Shown here: positions 31,738-42,279 of the stretch, one piece after another
How positions within the stretch are numbered: the stretch's first letter is position 1
Layout: every line of letters starts with the position of its first letter
Source: Euglena gracilis
Lineage: Eukaryota; Euglenida; Euglenophyceae; Euglenales
Assembly: GCA_039621445.1 (NCBI GenBank)
Contig: CP154956.1
Location: 2,889,873 to 2,953,872 of the forward strand
DNA: 64,000 bases
Reading direction: 5' to 3'
Made by a program: the position numbers and the translations under genes
Notes under the pieces: generated by a model
Told to the model about the DNA's origin: nothing
What the model saw: the letters and a program-made list of their open reading frames with translations, nothing else
Databases searched by the model: none

Positions 31738-31833
31738 GTGCTCGTCGAAGTGCACTCTGTGAAGGCTTACAACGACTGCTGTCGTACGCTCCAGGCTGCT
31801 GGGTTTGTGATGTTCAGTGGGAACGCTGCACAG
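31738..31833 (+). CDS. METTL24/FkbM-like methyltransferase, exon 2
   Basis: Acceptor TTGTTCCAG. Reads VLVEVHSVKAY and then LQAAGFVMFSGNAAQ. Joined to exon 1 in phase 0 it gives ARQ-VLVEVH, matching the family pattern QLLVEIH followed by a helix and G-F/Y-x-L/M-F. The end at GCACAG before GTTGCC is plausible, phase 0. It includes the strand after the DIEG motif and the last strand region of the Rossmann fold. Confidence 0.65.
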
Positions 31834-31899
31834 GTTGCCTCAGAAATAAAGCCGTTCTCTGTCTGCATGGTGCAAACCATTTTTGGATGTATACCAGAG

Positions 31900-33130
31900 G
31901 TTTTTTTGGTCTTGGACCCCCTGGGGGGAGTGGGGGGGGGGGGGGGGGGGGGGGTGAGGTTGGGCCCCCCGACCAAGTCCCCCCCCCCGCAAACACCCCC
32001 CCCCCCCCCCAACAACCCCCCCCCCCCCCCCCCGGAGATATAATTTTTGGTGCCGAAGGCGCCGAAAATTCTTGAAAAGTTGCTATTTTTAGCATTTTTC
32101 GCGATTTTTGGCCATTTTCGGGGAAAGGTGAGTGGGTCCCCCGGGACCCCCCCCCCCCGGTCTTAAAAAAAACCCTGATATGTACGTATGTTTGTATATG
32201 TGGATGTCTGGATGGATGTATGCATGGATGCATATGTATGAATGGATGCACACCAGGGGATTTCTTACCCCCCCCCTATGTCCAACGACCCCCCTATTGT
32301 CCAATGACCACCCCCCCCCGGTCAGAGGACACCTTTTCGGGGGTTTGACCAAATTTTTGGTCCCGGTGTGAAGCGCCGGGACGAAAAATTTTGCCCAAAA
32401 TTGGCCAAAGATTTGGCCAAAATGCCATTTTTGACACTTTTTTGGACAAAATTTGTCAAGATTGCCCAAAATTTTCGGCGCAAAGCGCCGGAAGGGAAAA
32501 TTTGGGCTTTTGGGGGGGTAGGGACCTGGGTACCCCACAAACTTTTCTTTTGACCCATGTCGGTCCAACCTAGGTGGACAAAAAGGCTGCTGGCTGGAAC
32601 AGCGGCTGGCTGGACCACTCCCCGGGGAGTTAGGGCTGGGAGGGGGGGAGTGTGGGTGGAGAAGGTATGTGAGGGCTGGGTCGGTGTTTGAAAAACAAAT
32701 TTTCTAAAACATTCTTGCCTTTCAACATTTGATGGCTGGAGCAAGATCAAAGCTGGGGGGCGTTGATGGAGGAAAGCTATGATTGGGAAAAATGAGGATA
32801 GTGTGCTGGGCAGCCCAGTTGGCTGGCCAACCTGCGCCGGCGGCCCGGCCTCGGCCGGCTGGACCCAACTTTATTTCACTCGACCTCCCGGGGGGCTCCC
32901 GCCCGAATTTGGCGGCTGCTGGCTGGATTTGAGCGGATGGGTTGGCTGGGGAACCCCCCACCCCCCGGGGGAGGAGATAGGGTCCCCCCGGCGTACCCCC
33001 CCCCCTATGTCCAATGACCGGTAACCTCTGTCCTCTGACCGGGGGGGGGGGGGGTGGTCGTTGGACTGGAGTAGTGACCAAAAAGGTGTCCTCTGACCGG
33101 GGGGGGGGGGGGGGGGTGGTCCCCCCGGGG
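31900..33130. repeat. G/C-run hairpin repeats in methyltransferase intron 2
   Basis: Mosaic of three motifs. (1) Paired runs of G and C with GGTCTTAAAAAAAACCCTGAT. (2) GCGCCGAAGGCGCCGAAAATT-type mini-hairpins (32046, 32380, 32472). (3) Two copies of a unit with TATGTCCAACGACC / TATGTCCAATGACC and GGTCAGAGGACACC (32275-32345 and 32999-33115, the second inverted in part). The elements recur in other introns. No coding is seen. Confidence 0.6.
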
Positions 33131-33231
33131 GGTCCTTAAGAAATCCGTTGATGCACACATAAGCACGCATGGCATTCATGTGTGTGTTGTTTTTGTGTGT
33201 GTGTTGTTGTGGCTGGATGATGGATGGTGGA

Positions 33232-33345
33232 AAGGAAATGGATGGATGGATGGATGGATGGGTGGGTGTATGTATGTATAGATGAATGGATGATGAGGGG
33301 AGGGAGGGTATTTGGATAAATGGATAGGTGGGTGGGCGGGAGGGC
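33232..33345. repeat. (GGAT)n / (GGGT)n degenerate microsatellite
   Basis: Repeated GGAT and GGTG words in the intron. Confidence 0.8.
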
Positions 33346-33411
33346 GGATGGATGTGTTTGCATAGCAACATGTGGATATGTGTAAGATGTTTAATTTTTG
33401 TTCTGACAGTG

Positions 33412-33442
33412 TTGTTGATGATGATGATGATGATGATGATGC

Positions 33443-33502
<60 letters not shown>
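33412..33502. repeat. (GAT)n trinucleotide array next to a splice acceptor
   Basis: About 30 GAT units ending 20 bp before the last exon of the methyltransferase gene. Confidence 0.9.
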
Positions 33503-33505
<3 letters not shown>

Positions 33506-33523
33506 ATTTCGGATCTTTTCCAG

Positions 33524-33626
33524 GAAGCAATCTGCCTCCGAAGGGCGTGTCGTGGGGACCGAGTTCAGCTTCATCCAGCTGACCCGCCCAACCTGCCTCC
33601 AGAACCTGACCTCCCAGTGGCATTAA
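33524..33626 (+). CDS. METTL24/FkbM-like methyltransferase, last exon
   Basis: Acceptor TTTTCCAG, after a (GAT)n tract. The frame reads SEGRVVGTEFSFIQLTRPTC and stops at TAA (33624-33626). E-F/Y-S-F-I near the C terminus is typical of this methyltransferase family. It needs a phase 2 entry whereas exon 2 ends in phase 0, so a small exon or a different donor is missing. AATAAA lies at 33732. Confidence 0.55.
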
Positions 33627-33731
33627 AATGCACGCCATCTTTTTGCACCTCTCCCTCTGGCAATGTGAATGTTGAGCGAAGAGGGGAGGCGGCAAAAGTG
33701 CTCAAGACAGCCCTAGTGACCAAGACCTTGG

Positions 33732-33737
33732 AATAAA
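33732..33737 (+). terminator. Possible poly(A) signal of the methyltransferase gene
   Basis: AATAAA 106 bases after the stop codon. Confidence 0.45.
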
Positions 33738-34009
33738 TCTATCGACAAAAGCTCCGGAAGGCATCCCCTCCCCTCCCAGCCTCAGTGAACTCCACTTCGC
33801 TGGCAAGCCTCCCCCTATGCTGCAACGCCCCCCTCTTGGGGCGACCCGACGTGTCTTTCAATCCCAGTACGGTCCGTGACTCCATCGCTTTTTCTGTGCT
33901 CTGTGACACTCTCTTTCTCTTTCTGTATTCCGGATTCCTTACGGCCTTTGATGAAAGCATGAGCCTTAGGCAGCCTCCTCACAATTTAGACCCTTTGCGC
34001 GGGGTAGAG

Positions 34010-34665
34010 GGTATGCAAGTTGCATAATTTGCATTTTTTGCATAATCCAAAATCTTGAAAGTTTGTATTTTTGCTTTTTTGGATTTTCCGAAATTTGCAT
34101 TTTTTGCATTTTTTCAAATTTTGCCTCGCTGATTTCTTTTGGGGAAATTGCACAAGCAATTGGTTTACTGCCAGGTAGCTGGAAGTTGTAGACTGCATGT
34201 TTTGGGCCAATTTCATAATGAAATATAAGTGCATGCAACGGACAAGCCAACCATGTCGCATATGCAGGTTTGCGTCAGTGTGGCATGTTTTCGGTAATAT
34301 TTTTTTGATTTTTTTTAATCATTTGCACACTGACTTGCACATTTTTTTTGGAAAATATGCAAGAGATTGTTGCTGTTTGGTTATGCTTTAATACCAGTAA
34401 TTTTCCGCTAGAAAAAGAAAATTGGCGGATAATTGCCAAAACATGCAACCTGTTGCATAACAAAATAATACTGCAAAACTGAGAATTTTTATCCAGGCTA
34501 CATGAAATTTTCTAAGTCCTCACACAGTTCACAATCACATGAGCTCCTTCCTAAAGAAATTTATATGCAACTCGCATTTTTTGCCTATTTTTTTGCATTT
34601 CTTTGCATATTTTTTGCGTTGCATATTTTGAGAGGCCTTGTTGCATATTCCCCCTCCTGCTTTGA
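34010..34665. repeat. TGCA-rich AT repeat, copy 1 (about 650 bp)
   Basis: Starts GGGTATGCAAGTTGCATAAT and ends TTGTTGCATATTCCCCC, so the termini are inverted. The interior is full of GCATTTTTTGCA and has CCAAAATCTTGAAA near the left end and CCTAAAGAAATTTATATGC near the right. Related copies lie at 39985-40400 and 62425-63050. Non-coding. Confidence 0.65.
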
Positions 34666-34679
34666 GGGACATGCTCCCT

Positions 34680-35081
34680 CTTGTGGTATATGTGTTAAAT
34701 CAGGAAATACCATGTTCGGGGCAGCAAAGATTGCGAATTTTGCAACCAAACCCATCATTTCTCGTGCAACACAAGTATTTCAGTGCATGATAAATATGCA
34801 CAGTGAAAACTGATTGATTGTTTCCATTTTTGCTGTCATCAACTTCAAAATTGGGCAAAAAAAATCCCAAATGTGAATTGGAGGTGTTTATGAGGGTCGC
34901 AAATTCCGTTGATTTGGAAATTTATTTCTGCTTGTTCGTTGTGGTTTTTTTTGCTTTTTTTGCGGTTTTTGGCAATTCTTTGCAGTGCTATTTGTTGAAC
35001 GGCCCCCTTCATTCAATCTTCAGGATTGAACGCTGTTTGGCATTATCTCCGGACGAAGCATTTGTGTGTTTGTGTCCACAG
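34680..35081. other. Spacer, nothing recognised
   Basis: Mixed AT-rich sequence without a supported exon. Confidence 0.4.
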
Positions 35082-35138
35082 CTTTGGCTTCGCATCGCCC
35101 CCAATGCCTTCGACCTCAGCCCCTCCTGTCCCTTGTAG
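35082..35138 (+). CDS. Candidate terminal exon
   Basis: A good acceptor (TTTGTGTCCACAG) is followed by LWLRIAPNAFDLSPSCPL and a TAG stop, with AATAAA about 110 bp later. It could be an alternative last exon of the methyltransferase gene or the end of an unseen gene. Too short to identify. Confidence 0.25.
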   Translation, partial: LWLRIAPNAFDLSPSCPL

Positions 35139-35269
35139 GGCTATTGTGGCCCCCAGCAGACTTTCATAAAATGCTGCCAACCAATTTTGCACAATTTCTC
35201 TTTCGCCCCCCCCCCAGAAATTCAAGTATGTCCTCTATGCCCGACGGAATAAATTCTTCATTTCAATAA

Positions 35270-35525
35270 GAGTTTTCTTTCCTTTTTCTAAATGCTAACT
35301 TTTATTAAAGCAAAGTCGCAGTTAATAATTACATTGAAGATTTTATTTTTAAAAGAAATGTAATAAGGAACATATTTATAGAACTCTTGAAAATACAATA
35401 AAATATACAGCGTGTCAGTGTCAATTTATTATTACAACAAATTATAAATCACACATTTATGTAAATTATTTACTAAATTCACTAAATTTATATAATTTAT
35501 ATGTATACACATAATTTATAAAATG
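35270..35525. other. AT-rich block
   Basis: About 250 bp of strongly AT-rich sequence, including AATAAA words, between GC-rich regions. No repeat unit or gene is seen. Confidence 0.6.
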
Positions 35526-35559
35526 GGGACCTGTTTCTCCGCGGCCTGTTTCTCTGCGG

Positions 35560-35700
35560 TGAGCCACCCAGCGGTGCAACTACTGAAAGCCTGGCTCCGA
35601 GTGCCATAGACGCCGCCAAGTCCGTCACGGGCACTGTGCTCGTGGACCGCCGGGGAGGGGTCAGAACCTCCTCCCTCCCACACACCCCATCCGCCCCAGG
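35560..35700. other. Exon-like GC-rich island, strand ambiguous
   Basis: Open on both strands: + reads TESLAPSAIDAAKSVTGTVL, - reads VPVTDLAASMALGARLSVV. The composition is exonic, but neither strand has a decisive splice site or known motif. Confidence 0.25.
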
Positions 35701-35770
35701 GCTGTATGGGTGTCCCTGATGGTGGATGATGGTGGGGGGGGGTCGACCACACCCCACACCCCCATCCCGG

Positions 35771-35937
35771 GGGTGGGTGGGTGGGTGGGGGTGGGTGGGT
35801 GGGTGGGTGGGTGGGTGTGTGGGTGTGTGTGGGTGGGTGGGTGGGGGGGGGTGGGTGGGTGGGTGGGTGGGTGGGTGGGTGGGTGGGGGGGTGTGGGTGT
35901 GTGTGTGGGTGGGTGGGTGGGTGGGTGGGGGGGGGGG
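35771..35937. repeat. (GGGT)n microsatellite
   Basis: GGGT/GGTG units with short TGTG blocks. Confidence 0.9.
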
Positions 35938-36339
35938 CAGCGCTGTACGGGAAGTCCTGGTTGGGGGGAGGACCCCCCACCCAGAAGGTGGGGGGGGGGG
36001 GTCGATCGACCCCAACCCCACAGCACCACGAGAGGAAAAAGTCTTTCAGTGTCGAACGAAATTTTTGACCTAAAAGTCGGTGCCCCCGGAAATATGGGAA
36101 GGCCTGGTCCGGGTGGTCGTACGGCCCGAGTAACTCTCATTTAAATGTGGGGCTCCTCTGCCTTATGGGACGCTACAATTGCAATGAGGTCTGACCAGTG
36201 TCCATTTGAAGCCACCATATCCCCCCCTCCGCGGGTGCTGTGAGGACAAACCTGTTTGTGCCCTGTGGCTGGCCAGCCTCCCAAGCCACAAAAGGGCTTC
36301 TTCTCCCAGCCAGGTGGTCCTCTCCAGGCATCTTTTTAA

Positions 36340-36575
36340 GTCAGAAGACCCCCCGGGGGGGTCCGGGCCGCCCCCCCCCCCCCCCCCGGGGCGCTGTAGG
36401 CGCCAGGTATACCTTTTTGGTGCGAAGCGCCGAAAATTTTTGAAAATTGCCTTTTACGGGCCCGATTTTTTTGGGGGGGAGGGTCGCCGCCCCCCACCCC
36501 CCCCCCCGCGGGTTCCCGGCCACCCTGGGTGGGGGGGGACCCCCCGGGTGTCTTAAAAAGAAGCCTGTTCCTCTC
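36340..36575. repeat. G/C-run hairpin repeat with TCTTAAAAAGAAGCCTG
   Basis: Two C/G-run hairpins, a GCGCCAGG...GCGAAGCGCCG mini-hairpin and the terminal phrase TGTCTTAAAAAGAAGCCTGT. The same phrase follows CCCCGGGGGGG at 46360-46395 and occurs in variant form at 32155 and 42830. Confidence 0.5.
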
Positions 36576-36739
36576 GCCACAGTTGCGCAGTGTGGGATGG
36601 ACAAACCCCTCCCAAAAGTTTGCCCGCTGCACACTTTGAGGGCCCATTTTGTGACGACCCACCATGCACCAGTATTTGGGTTTTGCCCCCACCCCCAGGC
36701 AAGACTACAAATGTGGGCCAAAATTGTGACGATATACCT

Positions 36740-36865
36740 CCCCGGGAGATTGTCATGCCCGAAAACCTGTCAGGTCCCGCCCCGTGAAGCTGTCGCCCCG
36801 TGAAGCTGAAGGGTCCCTGTTATGGGCCAACCTGTCACAACCGGTCTGGTGACAGTTTCTTGAGG
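36740..36865. repeat. TGTCA/TGACA hairpin units
   Basis: GGGAGATTGTCATGCCCG, AACCTGTCAGGTCCCG, GAAGCTGTCGCCCCGTG and GGTGACAGTTTC in tandem; inverted halves. Confidence 0.55.
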
Positions 36866-37060
36866 GGAGTGGGTCATATGTTTTGTTGAGTGCGTATTTC
36901 ACCTTAAGATCTCGTGCCTGCACCTCCCCCACGCCATTAAATTAACGTGCACGGCAGCAACCAAATAGGGCTTCTATTTGAGGGGGAAGCAGCAATATCG
37001 TTTCCTTTTCTGGCACCTCTTCGTGGATGTGAATAACCTTGTTTTTTTTTGTGTGTGTGC

Positions 37061-37260
37061 ATGGCCAACGCTGACGTTTCGTCCGACCCCTTCCCCCCGC
37101 AACACGAGAAGGACGTGGCGGTCGTCCACGAGCTTCCATGCCACGCCTCACGCGGCAGCAGTGTCCGATTTCCCACACTCCGTTTCGTGCACACCGAAAG
37201 CGGTGCCACGAAAAGCCGAAAGCCGTTGCGGTTTCGGTTCGTGAGGCGTGTGTGTCGCGG
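37061..37260 (+). CDS. Candidate first exon starting MANADVSS
   Basis: ATG within GTGCATGGCC opens a frame with exon-like codon use (QHEKDVAVVHELPC, then SVRFPTLRFVHTES). It may be the 5' exon of the downstream kinase gene. No domain is recognised, and the donor (GAGGC then GTGTGTGT) is only moderate. Confidence 0.3.
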
Positions 37261-37269
37261 CTGTCAACT

Positions 37270-38600
37270 GGATTTCTTAATGAATTGCAGAGAGGGATTC
37301 CGCTCGGGGAAAATCTCAAGATCCCCCGGTGGCCGCAGACAGCTGACCTGGGTTCTGGAGACAGAGAGAAAAAGGACCGGAAAATGAAAAAAAAAAGAGT
37401 CCCAGCCCAGTCCTAACCCTAACCTTATGCCTTCGCTAACCCCAGGTTCTACCCCGTGGCAAACCTGGTGTCAAGTTTAGAACCCCTCTAGGGGGGGGAG
37501 GTAAATCAACACCTGCCAATATATGTGTGTGTGTGTGTGTTGTGTGTGTGTTTGTGTTCAATGTGTACACACGTATTTATGGCGTGTGTGTTCTCCGTAT
37601 ATGCATACATAAAAAATGTATGTATGCACATGGCAGGGAGATTCTTAAGGGTCCCTCCCCCACCTGGCGGGCCTTTGAGCATCTCCAGGGGGGGGGGGGG
37701 CATGTGGCGGATGCTGCGTGTGTCCCACCGGATTTTTTTGGATCCGCCCCGGAACCGCGCCATATCCTGTGTGCAGAAATGTATATGTATATATGTATAA
37801 ATGTATACAGTATATGTGTATAAATATCTGGCAGGGAGATCCTTAAGGCCCCCCCCCTGGGGGCTTTTTTGAATCTCCAGGTGGGGGGGAGCGTATGGAT
37901 CCCGCGTCCGACCCCGGGGAAAGTGGGGTTACTTGGTTGGGATAGGGTCCTGGAGATTACCCATATTTCGGAATTCAGGCAGAAGTTAGGCCGCATTCCG
38001 GACGGACTGAGGCCGAATTTAGGCAGAATTCATGCATTTTTTGGGGTAAAATGCAGTTCCAAAATCTTTCCAGATTGGGATTTAACCTCCGGCTTAACTT
38101 TTTTCCTCAACGGGGCCAATTTTCGTTCTGCCAACCCGAACCCTAACCCAACTCCTCAAAATGGGTGCCTCCGCTCGGAATCCGATTGATAAATTTTCAT
38201 ACCCCGGAAGAAAATGAAAAGGCAGCCCACGCTCCCCAGAGCCATCCGCAATCATCTCCCAGAGTGGCACTGGTGGAGCAGTGTTTGACAGGCAATTGTG
38301 ATTAAGTATTGGGTTGCACCACCGCGAGATTGCAGAACAGCAGAAGTACAGTTTGGCATCGAGTGGCACAAATAAAGTTTGCTGTGCACAGGCTTGGCTT
38401 TCTCACACATGAAATCCTGCCGTCCAAGAGAATTTTAGAAACGTGATGGGAAAAAGATGCCAGGGTTGATCCCTTTATTGGGCTTCTGGGTATGAAATTT
38501 TTACTGGGCACACTACATATGTATATGTGTTGCCTGTCTCATTGTGGATCACCTCTCACCATCCTGCGAGTTGCCATGAATACAAATTCATAGTCACGCC
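37270..38600. other. Spacer with short repeats
   Basis: Holds two CCCTAACCC-like words (37415, 38138), which are too short to be telomeric, a (GT) tract at 37525, and two related units ending GGCAGGGAGATTCTTAAGG / GGCAGGGAGATCCTTAAGG with G/C runs (37632 and 37830). No supported gene. Confidence 0.45.
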
Positions 38601-38734
38601 GCCATTCGGCCCGCGTGGCATGCGCCCAGCTTCGCTACATGACGCTGCTGGAGACTGCGGACCATCGCCATTTGTGCCCATTGCGGGCGTGCAATGCCTG
38701 GGGGAGTTATTTGGGTGTGCCAGTCACATACCTA

Positions 38735-39015
38735 CCCCCCCCCAGGAAACTGTCATGCCCGAGAACCTGTCAGGGTCCCCCCCCCCCCCCCCCCCCCCGG
38801 GAAACTGTCAGGGTCCCCGGTACCGGCCAACCTGTAAGTATACCCGCCCCCCCCCCCGGGCAATTGACGCCCCCGGGCAATTGACGCCCCCGGGCAATTG
38901 ACGCCCCCGGGCAATTGTCACCCCTGGCTGTGCCGGCCAATTTGTCACCCCGGGAAATTGTCACCCCCGTCCGTGCTGCCCAATTTGTCACCCCCCACCA
39001 CAGAAGATGTTTGTG
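38735..39015. repeat. TGTCA/TGACA hairpin array 1
   Basis: Repeated AGGAAACTGTCATGCCCG, GGGAAACTGTCAGGG, GGTACCGGCCAACCTG, four tandem CGGGCAATTGACGCCCC (17-bp) units, and CCGGGAAATTGTCACCCC. Confidence 0.7.
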
Positions 39016-39184
39016 GACTTTCTTTTCGCCGACACGACTCGATTGATCCTCTATTTCGCTAGAACGTGCTGAGAAATGTCACATACCAAATGTTCTGCTC
39101 AATATCACAACCACAGCTGCATTTTTGCGTGTTCACTGGTGTTTCAGATGGTGTTTTTGGTCATTTGGATTTAATGTGGCCTAC

Positions 39185-39522
39185 ATGCGTGGGCAATTGA
39201 CGCCCCCGGGCAATTGACGCCCCCGGGCAATTGTCACCCCCCTCTGTGCCGGCCAAATTGTCACCCCGGGAAATTGTCACCCCCCTCCGTGCTGCCCGAT
39301 TTGTCACGCGACAATTGCCCGGGGGGGCGGGTAGGAAGTTGTCAGGGTCCCCGGTACCGGCCAATCTGTCAGGGTCATTTTTCATTGACTTCCCCTTGAA
39401 ATGCCCTACCTGGGAAACTGTCAGGGTCCCTGGTACAGGCCAATCTGTCATGATAGGGAGTTGTCAGAGTCCCCAGTACTGGCCAACCTGTCAGGTGACA
39501 GTTTCCCGGGGGGGGGGGGGGT
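39185..39522. repeat. TGTCA/TGACA hairpin array 2
   Basis: Same blocks as array 1, ending GGCCAACCTGTCAGGTGACAGTTTCCCGGG, of which the last part is the inverse of CCGGGAAACTGTCA. The CGGGCAATTGACGCCCC unit is present twice. Confidence 0.7.
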
Positions 39523-39644
39523 AGGAGACTGGGGGTGCCTGTGTTGTATTTCCAGCCTCACACATAAGTTTATGTGGTTTGTTTGGTTTGGTATCTGTGC
39601 TTTGTTATTATTTTCTATTATTTATATTTTATTATATTCTTTAT

Positions 39645-39752
39645 TAGTAGTAGTAGTAGTAGTGGTGGTGGTGGTGGTGGTGGTGGTAGTAGTGGTAGTA
39701 GTGGTATTGGTAGTAGTAGCAGTAGTAGTAGCAGCAGTACCAGTATTAATGG

Positions 39753-39786
<34 letters not shown>

Positions 39787-39847
39787 CTTGTTGTTGTTGT
39801 TGTTGTTGTTCTTGTTGTTGTGATGATGATGATGACGATGACGATGG

Positions 39848-39886
<39 letters not shown>

Positions 39887-39905
39887 CGATGATGATGATG
39901 ATTTG
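39645..39905. repeat. Compound trinucleotide array (AGT/GGT/TTG/GAT)n
   Basis: Successive AGT, GGT, TTG and GAT blocks, about 260 bp. Confidence 0.9.
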
Positions 39906-39984
39906 TTTGTTTGTATTTTTTTCCTGGAAAAAAGAATTCGGCTCAGTGTTTTCTAGTTGAACCAGTTGCCTCCCCCCCCGAAAA

Positions 39985-40400
39985 TTGTCACACATTAATG
40001 CAAAAAATTCAATTTATGCAACTTGAATATCCCCCCTGCTCAATGGTTCGACGCCAAGCCTGGGGTGGATCATTTGAAGCGCCACACCTTCCTGGACCCT
40101 TGGAATCACAACCTGCAATTCACCGCAAGCCTTGGTGACAATTTCACAGGTAGGCTTTGGGGTGGACCTTTCAACGTGACAAATTAGCATAATCCAGTAT
40201 CTTGAAAAATTGCATTGTAAATTTGCAATGTAAAAAAAATGTGCATCCTTGGGGAGCTCCTAAAGGAATTCAGATGCAATTTGCATTTTTGCAATGTTTT
40301 GCATTTTTTTTTTAAATTTTGCATTTTTTTTCATTGCATTTTTTCGGGAGCCTTGTTGTAAATTCCCCCCCCCTTGCATTGAGGTTGGGGCCACGTCTGG
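39985..40400. repeat. TGCA-rich AT repeat, copy 2 (rearranged)
   Basis: Contains ATGCAACTTGAATATCCCCCC (inverse of the copy 1 left end), CATAATCCAGTATCTTGAAA, CTCCTAAAGGAATTCAGATGC and CCTTGTTGTAAATTCCCC, matching copy 1 blocks with part inverted. Confidence 0.55.
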
Positions 40401-40970
40401 AACGTTTGTTCCCCACTGCTTTGAGCTTTTTTGAGCGAACCTTTTCTGTATGTAAACCGTAAAACCCTGCTGGGGTTTTCCGTCTTTTGCGAATATTTTT
40501 AACACCGCCGAAAAGCTGCCACTGGGCTGTGCTTCAATTTTGCCATGCTCTCTTTTGCTGGTTTATTTGATACGTTTAAAAGTATATCTTCCACTGTCGA
40601 TGACAAGGGTTTTGAGAAGCACAATGGATGATTATTTATATTTTTTGAATAAAAAAAATGGTTCTGGTGAGAGTTGTTTTTGTATTAGTCTGACAAAACA
40701 GTTCTAGTCTCTAGCTTGTTAGCTCGGAAGACCCTCCCCGGGGGGGCGGTCTGGGGCCGGAACCCCCTGGGGGTCCTCGGCTGGAGGCGGATATGATAGG
40801 TTTGTTTTAAACTGTCCGTGTACAGCCTGATCGTTGGAGGGGTTCCCCCGGGGGGCCTGCGCTGGGCTGGGCTGGGTGGGCGGGGGACCCCCCCCCCGGA
40901 GGTTTGAAACGAGGCCTACCTGGTCCGCTGTTGGCCATCATTCCTGCGCCGGGGTCCGCGGCCCCCCGCG

Positions 40971-41091
40971 ATGCCGCCGCATCACGGCGCACATTGCGGA
41001 CGGGACGTGGGGCAGCGTGTACGCCATGTGCGAGGCCCAGTCCACGCACGCCACGGCGCTGAAGGTGATCCCCATCGAGGCCCAGGGCCGG
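40971..41091 (+). CDS. NEK-like kinase, exon with glycine loop and VAIK lysine
   Basis: Reads ITAHIADGTWGSVYAMCEAQ then HATALKVIPIEAQG. G-T-W-G-S-V-Y is a glycine-rich loop and ALK carries the ATP-anchoring lysine, so this is the first part of a protein kinase N-lobe. The following exons resemble the NEK family. Neither edge is firm: no good acceptor was seen, and the donor could be GGCCT then GTCTTGG. Confidence 0.6.
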
Positions 41092-41276
41092 CCTGTCTTG
41101 GGCCTGCCATGCCTGTCTCTGGGCAGGGGGCAAATCCGTGTTTTTTTCCATTTTTGTATTTTTTTTTTAGTTTGTCAAATTTTCAGTCTTTGTGTTTTTT
41201 TCGTTGTTTTTTTTTGGTCCATGTTGCATCCCCCCCTGTGCCATGCTTGGGCTTGCCATGCTTGTCTCTGGCCCAT

Positions 41277-41612
41277 ACCATTGGTTAGCACCTGTCCACC
41301 CCACCCCCGGAGGGGTGACTGACTGGTTTTTTCAGAGTGACTGACTGGTTTTCTGGCCAAGACCCCCCCCCTGGAGGGTGGGGTACGCCCGAAAATGAGA
41401 AAAAAATGGCTGGCCTGGCGCCGAAAGCGCCAGAAATTTTTTCGAATCTTTTGAGACTTTTTGGAAACAGTGCCTTGCCAACATTAGTGCATTCAAGAGT
41501 GGCCGATCCCGGGGGGGGTGGGGACTGACTGGTTTTTTGGGAAAAAGTGACTGACTGGTTTTTTCAGAATGGAAAGTGACCCCCCCCCCTCCCCCCCATG
41601 GTATGCTCTGGC
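41277..41612. repeat. R1 repeat, full copy 2
   Basis: Collinear with the copy at 1150-1482: ACCATTGGTTAGCACC end, two GTGACTGACTGGTTTT units, GGCCTGGCGCCGAAAGCGCC hairpin, GAGACTTTTTGG, two more GACTGACTGG units, and CATGGTATG end. It lies in an intron of the kinase gene. Confidence 0.65.
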
Positions 41613-42041
41613 CGTGCCACGTTGAGTCACGGTTGATGAAATGATGAAAAGCAATTGGACAGCCCAGCACGCTAAATACGCAGCAGTGTGCGGGGTGTTA
41701 AAAACTGGGGAGTATTTATTGTCATCGAGCAGTGAAAATCGGAGAAGAAATACCAAGATCTGCCAGAAGCTGTGACATTTGGGACGAAGACGAATAAACT
41801 TCTGGCCGGCAGCAGATGCAAGCGTGAATCAACGGTTAATTTTCCAAATGTCGGTTCAGGCACATGGCTGCCCCCATTTGAAGGGCATGGGCTTGCATTG
41901 TGGCACCGTGGGTCAGGACACGCATGTGAACACGGGAAGCCAACGCGCCGCAGGATTCCCTTTTCTTGTTTCCCGAAGCTCTTCCGAGCACTCCCTGAGA
42001 TGGTGCACTGGCGGCCCTGCTTGCGGAGCCAACGTAGACAG

Positions 42042-42090
42042 TGCCTACGCCGAAATCGAGCTGCTGAAGCAGCTGAGCCATCCCCACATC
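42042..42090 (+). CDS. NEK-like kinase, alpha-C exon
   Basis: AYAEIELLKQLSHPHIV: E in the alpha-C helix and the L-x-H-P-H-I-V motif that follows it in most kinases. Acceptor GTAGACAG, donor CACATC then GTTTCC. A small exon; the phases to its neighbours are not resolved. Confidence 0.55.
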
Positions 42091-42279
42091 GTTTCCAGGC
42101 CCCCCAGCCCATCTTGTCACTCCCATTGCTGCAATTTGTGGGGAGGACACCGGCCAGAACACACCCAAACGAAAATTTTTGGGGTTTCTGCATAGGTATA
42201 ACTCCTGGATAAGAATGCATTCGGTCTCAAAAAAAGGGGGTCCGAGAATCATTGTTGGTCCATGATATTTTCCATGCGG

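Noticed and set aside
35726-36073. Gly-Trp-Val-rich frames
   Set aside because: Translation of a (GGGT)n microsatellite.
37412-38155. Telomere-like CCCTAACCC words
   Set aside because: Only one to three partial units at two places; not an array.
38870-38920. CRISPR-like direct repeats (17-bp CGGGCAATTGACGCCCC)
   Set aside because: No unique spacers, the units abut directly, and the setting is a eukaryotic genome.
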